The translations under genes were made by a program, and so were the position numbers. A stretch of 64,000 nucleotides of DNA from Kocuria sp. (GTDB lineage: Bacteria > Actinomycetota > Actinomycetes > Actinomycetales > Micrococcaceae): positions 186,001-250,000 of the forward strand of contig NZ_JAUNTS010000002.1 of the NCBI RefSeq assembly GCF_030538595.1, read 5' to 3'. Below are positions 55,671 to 64,000 of this stretch, in pieces. A model generated the notes under the pieces. It ran no database searches, was not told the origin of the DNA, and worked only from the letters and a program-made list of their open reading frames with translations. How positions within the stretch are numbered: position 1 is the first letter of the stretch; each line of letters begins with the position of its first letter.

Positions 55671-56620
55671 ACGCACGGCGTAGCGGCGAATCCGGGCGAG
55701 CCCTCACCTCTCAGGAAGCCGCTCCACCGTGGAGCGGCGATTCACAGTCCGTGACCAATGACTCCAATCACCGTGTGCCTTTTGACTCGTCCGCACTGAA
55801 ACCGGTGGGTTCCAGACCGCCGCTGCTGGAGTACCTGGTCAGTCTGTGGGGGGCTCGGCACTTTGTGCTGTATGACGCTCGGGTGAGGCTGGCCGTCAGC
55901 CAGGACCACACCATGCTGGGCAAAGTGTGGCTTGTGCTGAACCCCATTCTTTTTGGTTTCACGTTCTACCTGATCTTTGGATTGTTGCTGCAGACCAGCC
56001 GTGGAATTGAAAACTTCACGGGGTTCATCATCATCGGCTTCATGATGTTCTTCTACACCACACGATCCTTTGTGGCCGGGGCAAGATCCATTTCCAACGG
56101 GCAGAATTTGATCCGTGGATTCTCCTTCCCGCGGGCAGCGCTACCTCTGGCCATCAATGTCAGACAGGCACTGAGTCAGCTCTATGTCCTGGCCGCCATG
56201 GTGGGCTTGGTCATAGTGGTCCCACCCAGTGAAGTGGTGGGTTGGCACTGGTTCTTGATCATCCCGATTTTTGTGCTCCAGACCATCTTCAACTGGGGTT
56301 TGGGCATGCTGTTTGCTCCCCTGGTCCACAGAGTCCCAGACGTTGGCAACGTTTTGGCAATTGTCACCCGTTTGTGGATGTATTCCTCCGGGTTGTTTTA
56401 CGAACCATCCCGGTTCACCAGTGACCCCACCATTCTGGCGTTGTTCCACCTGAATCCGCTGTATCAAGTCCTGCAGATGACTCGCGGCGTGATGCTCTAC
56501 GACACCCTCCCGTCCTTGGAACAGTGGTCTCTGTTGGTGGTGTGGGCCTGTGGAGTATGGCTTGCAGGGATGCTTGTTTTCTGGCGCAATGAGGAGAGTT
56601 ATGCCAATGAGCGCCGCTGA
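55667..56620 (+). CDS. ABC-2 polysaccharide export permease (Wzm/TagG-like)
   Basis: 317 residues: ~55-residue hydrophilic N-terminus and six hydrophobic segments. The family start LLEYLVSLWGARHFVLYDAR, SQDHTMLGKVWLVLNPILFG and helix VVPPSEVVGWHWFLIIPIFV are seen, with RPF-type LNPLYQVLQMTRGVMLYD near the end. It should move a lipid-linked polymer outward together with the ATPase that follows. The stop overlaps the ATPase start by 14 bp. Confidence 0.92.
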   Translation: MNARRSGESGRALTSQEAAPPWSGDSQSVTNDSNHRVPFDSSALKPVGSRPPLLEYLVSLWGARHFVLYDARVRLAVSQDHTMLGKVWLVLNPILFGFTFYLIFGLLLQTSRGIENFTGFIIIGFMMFFYTTRSFVAGARSISNGQNLIRGFSFPRAALPLAINVRQALSQLYVLAAMVGLVIVVPPSEVVGWHWFLIIPIFVLQTIFNWGLGMLFAPLVHRVPDVGNVLAIVTRLWMYSSGLFYEPSRFTSDPTILALFHLNPLYQVLQMTRGVMLYDTLPSLEQWSLLVVWACGVWLAGMLVFWRNEESYANERR

Positions 56621-57575
56621 TTCACTCTTCCAAGACCCCAATGCAGCTGTGCCCGAGGCCACACGTGCTCAGTGGCGTGCCCAGATCCAAGATCGTGCCA
56701 GTCGAATGGCGGCCAGGGAGCCGGCACAGCGGGTGATTCGCCCCGCCGTCGTCATCGACGATGTCACCATGATCTACACCGTCACCAGCACCGGTGGGGA
56801 AGAGGAGAACCAAGTCCACGGTGTGCGGCGACTGGCGCGTCGAGCCTTGGGCCGCCCCCCGATTGTGAACAACCAAGCCTTGACCAGCATTCGGCTCTTG
56901 GTGGAGCAGGGGGAATTTGTTGGATTCATTGGGCGAAATGGTTCCGGCAAGTCCACCCTGATGAACATTGTGGCCGGGCAGATGAACCCAACGCGCGGCC
57001 GCGTGTGGGCCGTGGACCGTCCCGCAAAACTGGGGGTCAATGTGGCCTTGGTACCTGGCCTCTCGGGCGAACGCAATATCCGGTTGGGGTGTTTGGCGCA
57101 AGGGATGACCCCCCGTCAAGTGGATGCCGTTTTTGATGAACTGGTGGAAGTGGCTGCTCTGGACAAGGCGCTCTACTGGCCCATGAAGGCTTATTCATCC
57201 GGCATGGCAGCGCGGTTGCGGTTTGCCGTGGCCACTGCCACCAACCCGGACATCTTGATTCTTGACGAAGCCCTCAATACAGGTGATGCCCAATTTCAGG
57301 CCCGCGGTAAGCAGCGGATGCAGGAGATTCGCAAGAATGCCGGATGCGTGCTGTTCGTCTCCCACTCCATGAGTGAAATCCGCAACTTGTGCACGCGAGT
57401 GGTTTGGATTGACGACGGCCACGTGGTGATGGACGGACACACTGATGAGGTGGTGGATCAGTATGACGACTACATGCAGCAACTGGCCGACGGAAACCTC
57501 CTCAGCGCCAAAGCGCATCGAGATGAACTAGCTGGCCAGTACCAACCTCCCGCATGGATGGGTGGCTCACTGTGA
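56607..57575 (+). CDS. ABC polysaccharide export ATPase (Wzt/TagH-like)
   Basis: 322 residues. A ~45-residue N-terminal segment precedes the ABC domain. Walker A VGFIGRNGSGKSTLMNIVAG, a Wzt/TagH-typical AVDRPAKLGVNVALVPGLSG, signature KAYSSGMAARLRFAVATA, Walker B DILILDEALNTGDAQF, switch His in LFVSHSMSEIRNLC. No C-terminal carbohydrate-binding domain is evident. The ATG at 56607 is 8 bases after GAGGAGAG; ATG 56601 is too close. Overlaps the downstream gene (GTGA). Confidence 0.93.
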   Translation: MSAADSLFQDPNAAVPEATRAQWRAQIQDRASRMAAREPAQRVIRPAVVIDDVTMIYTVTSTGGEEENQVHGVRRLARRALGRPPIVNNQALTSIRLLVEQGEFVGFIGRNGSGKSTLMNIVAGQMNPTRGRVWAVDRPAKLGVNVALVPGLSGERNIRLGCLAQGMTPRQVDAVFDELVEVAALDKALYWPMKAYSSGMAARLRFAVATATNPDILILDEALNTGDAQFQARGKQRMQEIRKNAGCVLFVSHSMSEIRNLCTRVVWIDDGHVVMDGHTDEVVDQYDDYMQQLADGNLLSAKAHRDELAGQYQPPAWMGGSL

Positions 57576-59500
57576 ACACCAACGGATTCCAGGCCCCCAA
57601 GGATTACGTTCGTCAGGCGCGCGCCGCACTGTGGCACCTACGCCAGGGTGGCCCTTCACAGGTGCGCCAGTATCTGAGACGCCAAAAAATACCGACCGGC
57701 AATGCCAGTGCTGTGCAGACCTCCGGTCCGCGGGGCAAACCTACCCTGACTTTCCCCGAGACAAAATTGCCCACGCGGTGGGACAGAGCCTTTGCTGAAA
57801 TCACGGTGGGCACCATCCTGGATGATTTCTCCGCACAGGCGTTTGGCCATGAATGGAACCAGATCCCGCTGCAGCGTGACTCCTGGCAACAACAGCTGGA
57901 CGAGCATCAGGTGCAGCTCCTATTTGTGGAATCGGCCTGGCACGGCAATGAGGATCAGTGGCAGTACCAGCTGACTGGAACCAACGGCGTCAAGCAGCCC
58001 TTCAAGCAACTCATGGCTGAGTGCAAGCGTCGTGGCATCCCCACCGTGTTCTGGAACAAGGAAGATCCGCCGCACTATCAAGATTTTCTGGAATGCGCTG
58101 GATTGTTCGACCACGTCTTCACCTCTGATGTGAACAGGGTGGAGCACTACAAACGGGATTTGGGCCACGACCGAGTGGGTGTGCTGGCCTTTGCGGCTCA
58201 ACCGGCCATTCACTCCCCGGCGCGCCCGACTCACGGTTTCCACGAACGTGACGTGGCATTCGGTGGGATGTACTTTGCGCACAAATTCCCGGAACGCCGC
58301 GAGCAAATGGACCTACTCTTGGGTGGAGCTGCGGATGTTTCCGCCAAGATGGAACACGGTTTGGAAATCTTCTCCCGCTATCTGGGGGACGATGACCGGT
58401 ATCAGTTCCCCAGCCCGCTGGATCGGCGGGTGGTGGGTTCGTTGAGCTATCGGCAGATGCTCACGGCCTATCAGGCTTACAAGGTCTTTCTGAATGTCAA
58501 CTCGGTGGTGGATTCTCCCTCCATGTGTGCGCGGCGCATCTTTGAGATCATGTCCCGCGGCACTCCTGTTGTGTCCACCCCATCGGCAGCCGTGCGCGAG
58601 TTTTTCCAGCCAGATGAATTGCCCGTGGTGGCAGACCGCCAAGCGGCGGCAGATGTTGTCCGAACGCTGGTTCGCAGCCCCGAATACGCGGATCGTATGG
58701 TGCGTAAGGCACAGCGCGCGGTGTGGGACGAACACACGTACACGCACCGAGCTGCTGAGGTATTGACTGCAGCTTTGGGTACACGCCCGGACGGTTCAGC
58801 GTGGTTGCCTGAGCAACCCGCGGTGTCTGCGGTGCTCTGTACCAACAGGCCACACAATCTGGACCAGGCACTCAAGACCATCGGAGCACAGGTCGGCGTG
58901 GAGCTGGAGTTGGTAGTGGTCTGCCACGGGTTTGTGCCCGATCACCAATCTTTGCATGATCAAGCCCGTGCCAGCGGACTGGAACATGTGCAGATTCTCA
59001 ACGCTCCGCAAGAGTGGAGCTTGGGGGAGTGCTTTAACGTCGGCGTTCAGGCCGCCACCGGGCAAGTCATCACCAAAATGGACGACGACGACTGGTACGG
59101 CCCCAACTATCTGCGTGACCAATTAGCCGTCATGCGTGTGACCGGTGCCGACGTTGTCGGAAAACAAGCCAGTTACCTGTACGTGCAGTCCTCTGACGTC
59201 ACGTTGCTGCGATTTGGTGAGCGCGAACACCGTTGGACAGATTTTGTGCTGGGTCCAACTCTCATGGCACGCCGTGCCGTGTTTGAGCAGGTTCCCTTTG
59301 AGGCCAGGACCACGGGTGAAGACAGCGCATTCCTGCGCTCCGTGATCGACGCTGGGTGCCGCGTTTACGCCTCAGATCGGTTCAACTTTCGACAATTCCG
59401 CGGTGGCCACGCCCACACTTGGGCCGTAGAGGATCAGCACATCCTCTCCACCGGTGTTGTGGTCACAACGGGGGACTGGCTGAAACACATCCAGTTATGA
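57572..59500 (+). CDS. Two-domain glycosyltransferase (CgeB-like GT + GT2)
   Basis: About 642 residues. Residues ~110-400 form a CgeB-like/GT1-type domain: LLFVESAWHGNEDQW, VFWNKEDPPHYQDF, DHVFTSDVNRVEHY and FLNVNSVVDSPSMCARRIFE. Residues ~415-640 are a GT-A family 2 domain with PAVSAVLCTNRPHNLDQALK and the metal-binding KMDDDDWYGPNYL. The CgeB-like module is repeated at the C-terminus of the last gene in the window. The GTG at 57572 (GTGA overlap with the ATPase stop) is proposed; ATG 57554 is an alternative. Confidence 0.88.
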   Translation: MNTNGFQAPKDYVRQARAALWHLRQGGPSQVRQYLRRQKIPTGNASAVQTSGPRGKPTLTFPETKLPTRWDRAFAEITVGTILDDFSAQAFGHEWNQIPLQRDSWQQQLDEHQVQLLFVESAWHGNEDQWQYQLTGTNGVKQPFKQLMAECKRRGIPTVFWNKEDPPHYQDFLECAGLFDHVFTSDVNRVEHYKRDLGHDRVGVLAFAAQPAIHSPARPTHGFHERDVAFGGMYFAHKFPERREQMDLLLGGAADVSAKMEHGLEIFSRYLGDDDRYQFPSPLDRRVVGSLSYRQMLTAYQAYKVFLNVNSVVDSPSMCARRIFEIMSRGTPVVSTPSAAVREFFQPDELPVVADRQAAADVVRTLVRSPEYADRMVRKAQRAVWDEHTYTHRAAEVLTAALGTRPDGSAWLPEQPAVSAVLCTNRPHNLDQALKTIGAQVGVELELVVVCHGFVPDHQSLHDQARASGLEHVQILNAPQEWSLGECFNVGVQAATGQVITKMDDDDWYGPNYLRDQLAVMRVTGADVVGKQASYLYVQSSDVTLLRFGEREHRWTDFVLGPTLMARRAVFEQVPFEARTTGEDSAFLRSVIDAGCRVYASDRFNFRQFRGGHAHTWAVEDQHILSTGVVVTTGDWLKHIQL

Positions 59501-59592
59501 TGACCAAGCCAGACTGTGGGCACCAGCCGACATGACTGCAACCTTCCCCCACATGTAGTGCAAACCATCCCTACTGAGAAGGACATCCCTCC

Positions 59593-60855
59593 ATGGCTAA
59601 CAACTCGCAAACCGTCGTGTTCGTAGGACTCGGCTACATCGGCCTCCCCACAGCCGTCACACTGGCCAACAGCGGCGTGCAAGTCCGTGGCGTGGATGTC
59701 AACGAATCCGTGGTGGAACGTGTGTCCCGCGGCGAAGTCACCATTGTTGAACCCGGCTTGGAAGCAGAACTCAAGAAGGCTGTGGAATCCGGTCATCTGA
59801 CGGCCCACACGCAGATGCAGGCAGGCGATGCCTACGTGATTGCAGTGCCCACACCTTTCAAGGAGAACTACGAGGGCGATACCGCCTACATCGAAGCTGC
59901 TGCCGCCAACATTGCGCCGTTGCTGGTGGGTGACGAACTGGTCATTTTGGAGTCGACCTCCCCTCCGCTGACCACCCGCAAATTGGCTGAGGTTTTGATC
60001 GCTGCACGTCCTGACTTGACCGCGGACCCGCAGGAAGCCGCCAACGGAGACAAGAAACTCATTCACCTGGCCTATTGCCCCGAGCGCATCTTGCCGGGTA
60101 GGGCCATGGAGGAGTTGATCACGAATGATCGCATCATCGGTGGCATGACGCCGGAAGCTGCCAAGCGTGGCCGCGCCGTTTACGAAACCTTCTGCAAGGG
60201 TGAGTTGTTGGAGACCGACGACGTCACCGCAGAGATGGCCAAGCTGACTGAAAATTCTTTCCGGGATGTCAACATCGCTTTTGCCAATGAGCTGTCCTTG
60301 ATTTCTGACAAGCTCGGTATTGACGTGTGGGAACTCATTGAGCTGGCCAACCACCACCCGCGCGTGAACATCCTCCAACCAGGTCCTGGTGTTGGCGGGC
60401 ACTGCATTGCCGTGGATCCCTGGTTCATCGTGTCCTCCGACCGGGAGAACTCGAACCTGATCCGCACGGCACGTGAGGTCAATGATGGTAAGCCGCACTG
60501 GGTGATCAACAAGGTCAAGGAAGCTGCCGCGGGCAAGACTAACCCCGTGGTGGCAGCCCTGGGCCTGGCGTTCAAAGCCAACATTGATGACTTGCGTGAA
60601 TCTCCGGCTCTGGACATCACCAAGGAGTTGGCCGCCTCCACATCGGACGCCACTATTTTGGCGGTGGAGCCCAACGTGGATTCTCTGCCCAAGGCCCTTG
60701 AGGATCTGTCCAACGTGGAATTCGCGCAGTACCAGGAAGCCATTGAACGTGCTGACGTTGTGCTCCTGTTGGTGGACCACGATGAATTCAAGGGGCTGCC
60801 TGCCACTGCACTGGCGGGTAAGGCAGTGGTGGATACCAAGGGGCTGTGGCGTTAA
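59593..60855 (+). CDS. wecC: UDP-N-acetyl-D-mannosamine dehydrogenase
   Basis: NAD-dependent UDP-sugar dehydrogenase, 420 residues, that oxidises UDP-ManNAc to UDP-ManNAcA. It follows E. coli WecC closely: VGLGYIGLPTAVTLANSG, AVPTPFKENYEGDTAYIEAA, ILESTSPP, KLTENSFRDVNIAFANELSL, HPRVNILQPGPGVGGHCIAV with catalytic Cys271, NLIRTAREVNDGKPHWVI, and FKANIDDLRESPALDI. The strict WecC-type HPRVNILQPG favours ManNAc over glucose as substrate. ATG with GAGAAGGA upstream. UDP-GlcNAc 2-epimerase (wecB) is not in the window. Confidence 0.93.
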   Translation: MANNSQTVVFVGLGYIGLPTAVTLANSGVQVRGVDVNESVVERVSRGEVTIVEPGLEAELKKAVESGHLTAHTQMQAGDAYVIAVPTPFKENYEGDTAYIEAAAANIAPLLVGDELVILESTSPPLTTRKLAEVLIAARPDLTADPQEAANGDKKLIHLAYCPERILPGRAMEELITNDRIIGGMTPEAAKRGRAVYETFCKGELLETDDVTAEMAKLTENSFRDVNIAFANELSLISDKLGIDVWELIELANHHPRVNILQPGPGVGGHCIAVDPWFIVSSDRENSNLIRTAREVNDGKPHWVINKVKEAAAGKTNPVVAALGLAFKANIDDLRESPALDITKELAASTSDATILAVEPNVDSLPKALEDLSNVEFAQYQEAIERADVVLLLVDHDEFKGLPATALAGKAVVDTKGLWR

Positions 60856-60922
60856 GAAATCTGTGACAGACGCGAATCTTTGATGATGCAAGAAGCTTGA
60901 GGCTGAGAAAGCAGGGTACCTA

Positions 60923-63900
60923 TTGCACGACGACGAACGCCGCGCCCCTCAACAAGCCCAGCGGCTACTCACTGCGCAGATCCAGCGTGACCCGGAACTT
61001 GCCATTGAGCGGCTTCAGCAGAATCAAGCCTCAATTCGAGCCCTGACAGCTAACGTCGCCCAGCTGGAGGCCAAACTGCGCGCTGAGCGTGTGGCCAAAG
61101 GCAAACTGGCCCGGCAGGTCAGAGAAGCTGAGGCAGAGCTCGCCCACAGCAGCCAAGCGGGGGGCAACAACGCCTCTGAGCGGGTGCCATCTGTTGATGC
61201 CTCCCCAGTGCCAGCTGACCCAGTGCAAGAACCAGCCGTGGGCGGCAACGGAAGGGATGTGGGAGCACCTGCGGTGGATGGAGCGCCCGGGCAGCCGGTG
61301 GATGTTGTTGAGACCGCCGCTGCAGTTGTCCAACCGGACGTGTCACTGCCTGAGCTGCTGGAACGCTTGGCCGCGGATCCGTCTCCCACACGCCTGGCCG
61401 CGTGTTTGAACCGTCTGTGGTACCGCCATGGCGAGATCAATCGATGCATGGACCTCATCCATACGCACCAGGATCTTCTACCGGGAATGACTTCTAGCCA
61501 GAGATCTTTGGTGGGCAAGGTTCAAGGAACTGTGCGGCTGGAAGCAACGATAGATCGCATCATTCCTCAGCGATCCTTGGGGGCGGCCTATCGCCCTGAA
61601 ACCGACCGAGTCATGTATTGTGCCTACTCAACACCGGTGTATCACTCCAATGGCTATAGCATCCGGACTCGTGGAGTAGTTGCTGGTCTGAGGGCTGCTG
61701 GTGCAGATGTTTTTGTGGTCGGACGCACGGGTTATCCCTGGGACATGAACTCCGTGGCCAAAAAGCCCGCTAAACGGCGGCGTCAAGTGGCAGAAATGGA
61801 CGGTGTCGATTACGTTCACCTGCCGGAAGGTGACGTGACCAGTGCACGCCCGGATGACTACATCCAAATTGCCGCGGACTCCTATGTCCGGGAAGCTCGT
61901 CTGCGCAGGCCCAGCCTGATCCAAGCAGCCTCCAACTACCTCAACGGGCTACCAGCTCTGATAGCGGCCAGACGCCTGGGACTTCCTTTCGTTTATGAGG
62001 TCAGAGGGTTGTGGGAGGTTACTGAGGCCTCAGCCAAAACGGGATGGGAAAACAGCGAACGGTACGCCTGGCAGGCAGGCATGGAGGCATTGGTTGCTCA
62101 GCAGGCGGACACGGTCCTGGCGATCACCCAGGAAACCAAAGATGAACTGGTACGTCGCGGAGTTGAGGCGGAGAAAATTGAGCTGCTCCCCAACGGAGTG
62201 GATTCCCATACCTTTTTGCCCATTCCGCGTGATGACGCCTATGCCAAGGAGCACGGCATCTCCCTCAACGTTCCCGTGATCGGATTTGCAGGATCGCTGG
62301 TGGACTACGAAGGGCTGGACATTCTTCTGCAGGCGGCCAACATCTTGCGGGGCCGCAAAAAGGACTGCCAGATTGTCATTGCTGGCAGCGGAGGCGTCTA
62401 TGACGAGCTCAAGTCCTACAAGTCAGGCCATAAACTAGGTTGGCGGGTGCGATTTGTGGGGCGCCGCCCTGCGTCTGAGATTCCACGATTCCTTTCCTGC
62501 GTGGATATTGTGGCCTGCCCGCGCAAGTCTCTACCGGTTACTGAGATGGTCTCTCCCTTGAAGCCGTTGGAGGCTTTTGCGGCTTCCAAACCGGTGATTG
62601 TTTCGGATGTCTCCCCGCATCGCACTCTGGTGGGGGAGAACCAAGAACGCGGGCTTCTGGCACAACCCGGGAATGCTCGGTCTTTGGCAGATGCCATCCA
62701 GACACTGATCGAAGATCCTGAGCTGAGCACCGCCAAGGGGCGGGCAGGGCGTCTGTGGGCGGTTGACCACCGCCAATGGTCCCATCTTGGCAAGGAGTTG
62801 GTTCAGGGGATCCATCCCCGGGCTGCTGCCCGCCATGCAGAACTGGCGGCGCTAGGCCCCACGGTTAAAGAACTACGCATTGGTGTGATTGCAGATGAAT
62901 TCACCACCAAGACTCTGCAACGTTCGGCCACCATCATTCCGTTGGACCGTAGTAACTTTTCCAGCCAGCTGGAGACCGAAAACCTAGATTTCATTCTCAT
63001 AGAATCCGCCTGGACTGGAAATGACGGTCAGTGGCACAGGGGGGTCGGCTACTACTCCGAAGAAGACGACGCCGACCTGAGCTCACTTCTTGATCTGAGC
63101 CGAGCCGCGAACATTCCTTCCCTGTTCTGGAACAAGGAAGACCCCGTTCACATCGCTCGCTTCCGTAAGACAGGGTCGCGCGTGGATCACGTGTTCACCA
63201 CGGATGCTGACATGATCTCCGAATACCTGGGTGAGGCACATCGGGAAGCCACCGAGGGTGTGGTCACGGCGTCGTCATTGCCGTTCTACGCTGACCCTAC
63301 GGTGCACAATCCGCTGCCAAGCCAACGCCCCTATGAAGACACCATCGCTTATGCCGGAACGTTTTACGGTGAGCGGTACGCGCAACGATCCGCGCAGCTG
63401 ACCAGTATGTTGCGATGCGCTAAAGAGCACGGACTGGTGATCTACGACCGTCAGCTGGCTGTCCCGGATTCTCCTTATCGTTTCCCGCAGGAGTTCGCCG
63501 GTCATGTGGCAGGTGCCCTGCCCTATGACCAAGTTCTGGACAGTTACAAATCGCATGTGGTCAATCTCAATGTGAACTCCGTGGGAGATTCACCCACCAT
63601 GTACTCCAGGCGTGTAGTAGAGATTGCAGCCAGCGGTGGTGTGTTGCTGTCCTCATGGTCCCGCGCCATTACCGAAGTTTTCGGTGGGCAGATCCCAAAT
63701 ACCAATAATGATCTCTACTGGCGTGCGTACTTGAGTGCCTGGACCAGCGATCCAACGGAACATCTTGCTGAAGCCTGGCTTCAAATGCGGTCGGTACTGC
63801 GCAGTCACACCGTCAGCAGTGCGCTCATTCTCATGGCTCGTACCGCCGGGATTCCGGTTCAGGGGCTACCGGCCCCGGCCTGGGGCACGGATATGACCGA

Positions 63901-64000
63901 GCACAACGTGGACGAACTCTTGACTCAGTCAATTCGTCCCAGCGTAGTTCGGGTGAAAGATACGGCGAGCACTGTTGCTGACCGAGCACACAACGTGGGC
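60923..64000 (+). CDS. Large multidomain glycosyltransferase (3'-truncated by window edge)
   Basis: Open for 1026 codons to the end of the window with no stop. TTG 60923 follows GAAAGCAGGG; an in-frame TGA at 60884 limits the start. Layout: charged coiled coil (residues ~10-75, RLQQNQASIRALTANVAQLE), low-complexity linker (~75-130), helical segment, GT4-type transferase (~232-615: YCAYSTPVYHSNGYSIRTRG, PFVYEVRGLWEVTEASAKTG, IELLPNGVDSHTF, MVSPLKPLEAFAASKPVIVS), then a CgeB-like domain (~650-1000: FILIESAWTGNDGQWHRG, LFWNKEDPVHIARF, DHVFTTDADMISEYLG, VNLNVNSVGDSPTMYSRR). The second domain repeats the N-terminal module of the gene at 57572. Confidence 0.88.
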   Translation, partial: MHDDERRAPQQAQRLLTAQIQRDPELAIERLQQNQASIRALTANVAQLEAKLRAERVAKGKLARQVREAEAELAHSSQAGGNNASERVPSVDASPVPADPVQEPAVGGNGRDVGAPAVDGAPGQPVDVVETAAAVVQPDVSLPELLERLAADPSPTRLAACLNRLWYRHGEINRCMDLIHTHQDLLPGMTSSQRSLVGKVQGTVRLEATIDRIIPQRSLGAAYRPETDRVMYCAYSTPVYHSNGYSIRTRGVVAGLRAAGADVFVVGRTGYPWDMNSVAKKPAKRRRQVAEMDGVDYVHLPEGDVTSARPDDYIQIAADSYVREARLRRPSLIQAASNYLNGLPALIAARRLGLPFVYEVRGLWEVTEASAKTGWENSERYAWQAGMEALVAQQADTVLAITQETKDELVRRGVEAEKIELLPNGVDSHTFLPIPRDDAYAKEHGISLNVPVIGFAGSLVDYEGLDILLQAANILRGRKKDCQIVIAGSGGVYDELKSYKSGHKLGWRVRFVGRRPASEIPRFLSCVDIVACPRKSLPVTEMVSPLKPLEAFAASKPVIVSDVSPHRTLVGENQERGLLAQPGNARSLADAIQTLIEDPELSTAKGRAGRLWAVDHRQWSHLGKELVQGIHPRAAARHAELAALGPTVKELRIGVIADEFTTKTLQRSATIIPLDRSNFSSQLETENLDFILIESAWTGNDGQWHRGVGYYSEEDDADLSSLLDLSRAANIPSLFWNKEDPVHIARFRKTGSRVDHVFTTDADMISEYLGEAHREATEGVVTASSLPFYADPTVHNPLPSQRPYEDTIAYAGTFYGERYAQRSAQLTSMLRCAKEHGLVIYDRQLAVPDSPYRFPQEFAGHVAGALPYDQVLDSYKSHVVNLNVNSVGDSPTMYSRRVVEIAASGGVLLSSWSRAITEVFGGQIPNTNNDLYWRAYLSAWTSDPTEHLAEAWLQMRSVLRSHTVSSALILMARTAGIPVQGLPAPAWGTDMTEHNVDELLTQSIRPSVVRVKDTASTVADRAHNVG

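Noticed and set aside
59434-60891. 485-codon open frame on the minus strand across wecC
   Set aside because: Fully antisense to a gene with strong family motifs; its translation is His/Gln-rich and unlike any protein.

Overview
The window reads as a chromosomal segment of a moderately high-GC actinobacterium, most likely Micrococcales/Micrococcaceae. The pointers are the order uvrC-rapZ-yvcK-whiA-gap-pgk-tpiA-secG, the tkt-tal-pgi-zwf-opcA pentose-phosphate cluster beside ctaB, the ABC pair-ctaA-sufRBDC-sufT block, DUF3099-fabG, OpcA, WhiA, and frequent GTG/TTG starts. No rRNA, tRNA, CRISPR array, IS element, integrase or prophage was seen.

Layout. 1-9.2 kb (+): the end of uvrC, then rapZ/yvcK/whiA and the lower-glycolysis genes gap, pgk, tpiA, closed by secG and a 28-bp bidirectional terminator. 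9.2-16.8 kb (-): tkt, tal, pgi, zwf, opcA. 17.4-22.5 kb (+): ctaB, a DapA-superfamily protein, an ABC-2 exporter and ctaA. 22.7-27.5 kb (+): the SUF Fe-S assembly operon with its Fe-S regulator SufR. 27.5-28.5 kb: a RelE/HigB-like toxin plus Xre antitoxin lying between two copies of a long palindrome and a 17-bp repeat, beside a muconolactone isomerase-like gene. 28.8-33.3 kb (-): YpfJ-like metallopeptidase, bioY-bioM-bioN and an aromatic-acid type MFS transporter, followed by a divergent PadR regulator. 34-40.7 kb: an ABC-F protein, an HprK-like/PqqD-like fusion protein, two Tat-signal exported proteins (the second frameshifted), SURF1 and two small conserved actinobacterial genes. 41-46.4 kb: fabG, a second SDR, serB, an orphan ABC ATPase, a TauE/SafE permease and an rRNA/tRNA methyltransferase. 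46.5-51.4 kb: an S8 protease with SLH-like repeats, ribosomal protein L31 type B and a GH79-like lipoprotein. 51.5-64 kb (+): a cell-surface polysaccharide locus (LCP ligase, four glycosyltransferases, Wzm/Wzt-type exporter, WecC), whose last gene runs off the window.

How the parts work together. gap/pgk/tpiA and tkt/tal/pgi/zwf/opcA are central carbon metabolism. ctaA, ctaB and SURF1 all serve heme A supply and cytochrome aa3 assembly. SufR/B/D/C/T make Fe-S clusters. BioYMN imports biotin. The polysaccharide locus plausibly makes an N-acetylmannosaminuronate-containing (teichuronic acid-like) polymer: WecC supplies the uronic acid sugar nucleotide, the transferases build the chain, the ABC-2 pair exports it and the LCP protein anchors it.

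Most notable signals: the toxin-antitoxin pair between duplicated palindromes; a recurrent TANNNT-N6/7-start architecture implying many leaderless mRNAs; a dispersed intergenic repeat at 17.1 and 48.8 kb; the HprK/PqqD fusion; and two giant multidomain glycosyltransferases sharing one CgeB-like module in different positions. All calls rest on reading the sequence and family knowledge; no database search was run.
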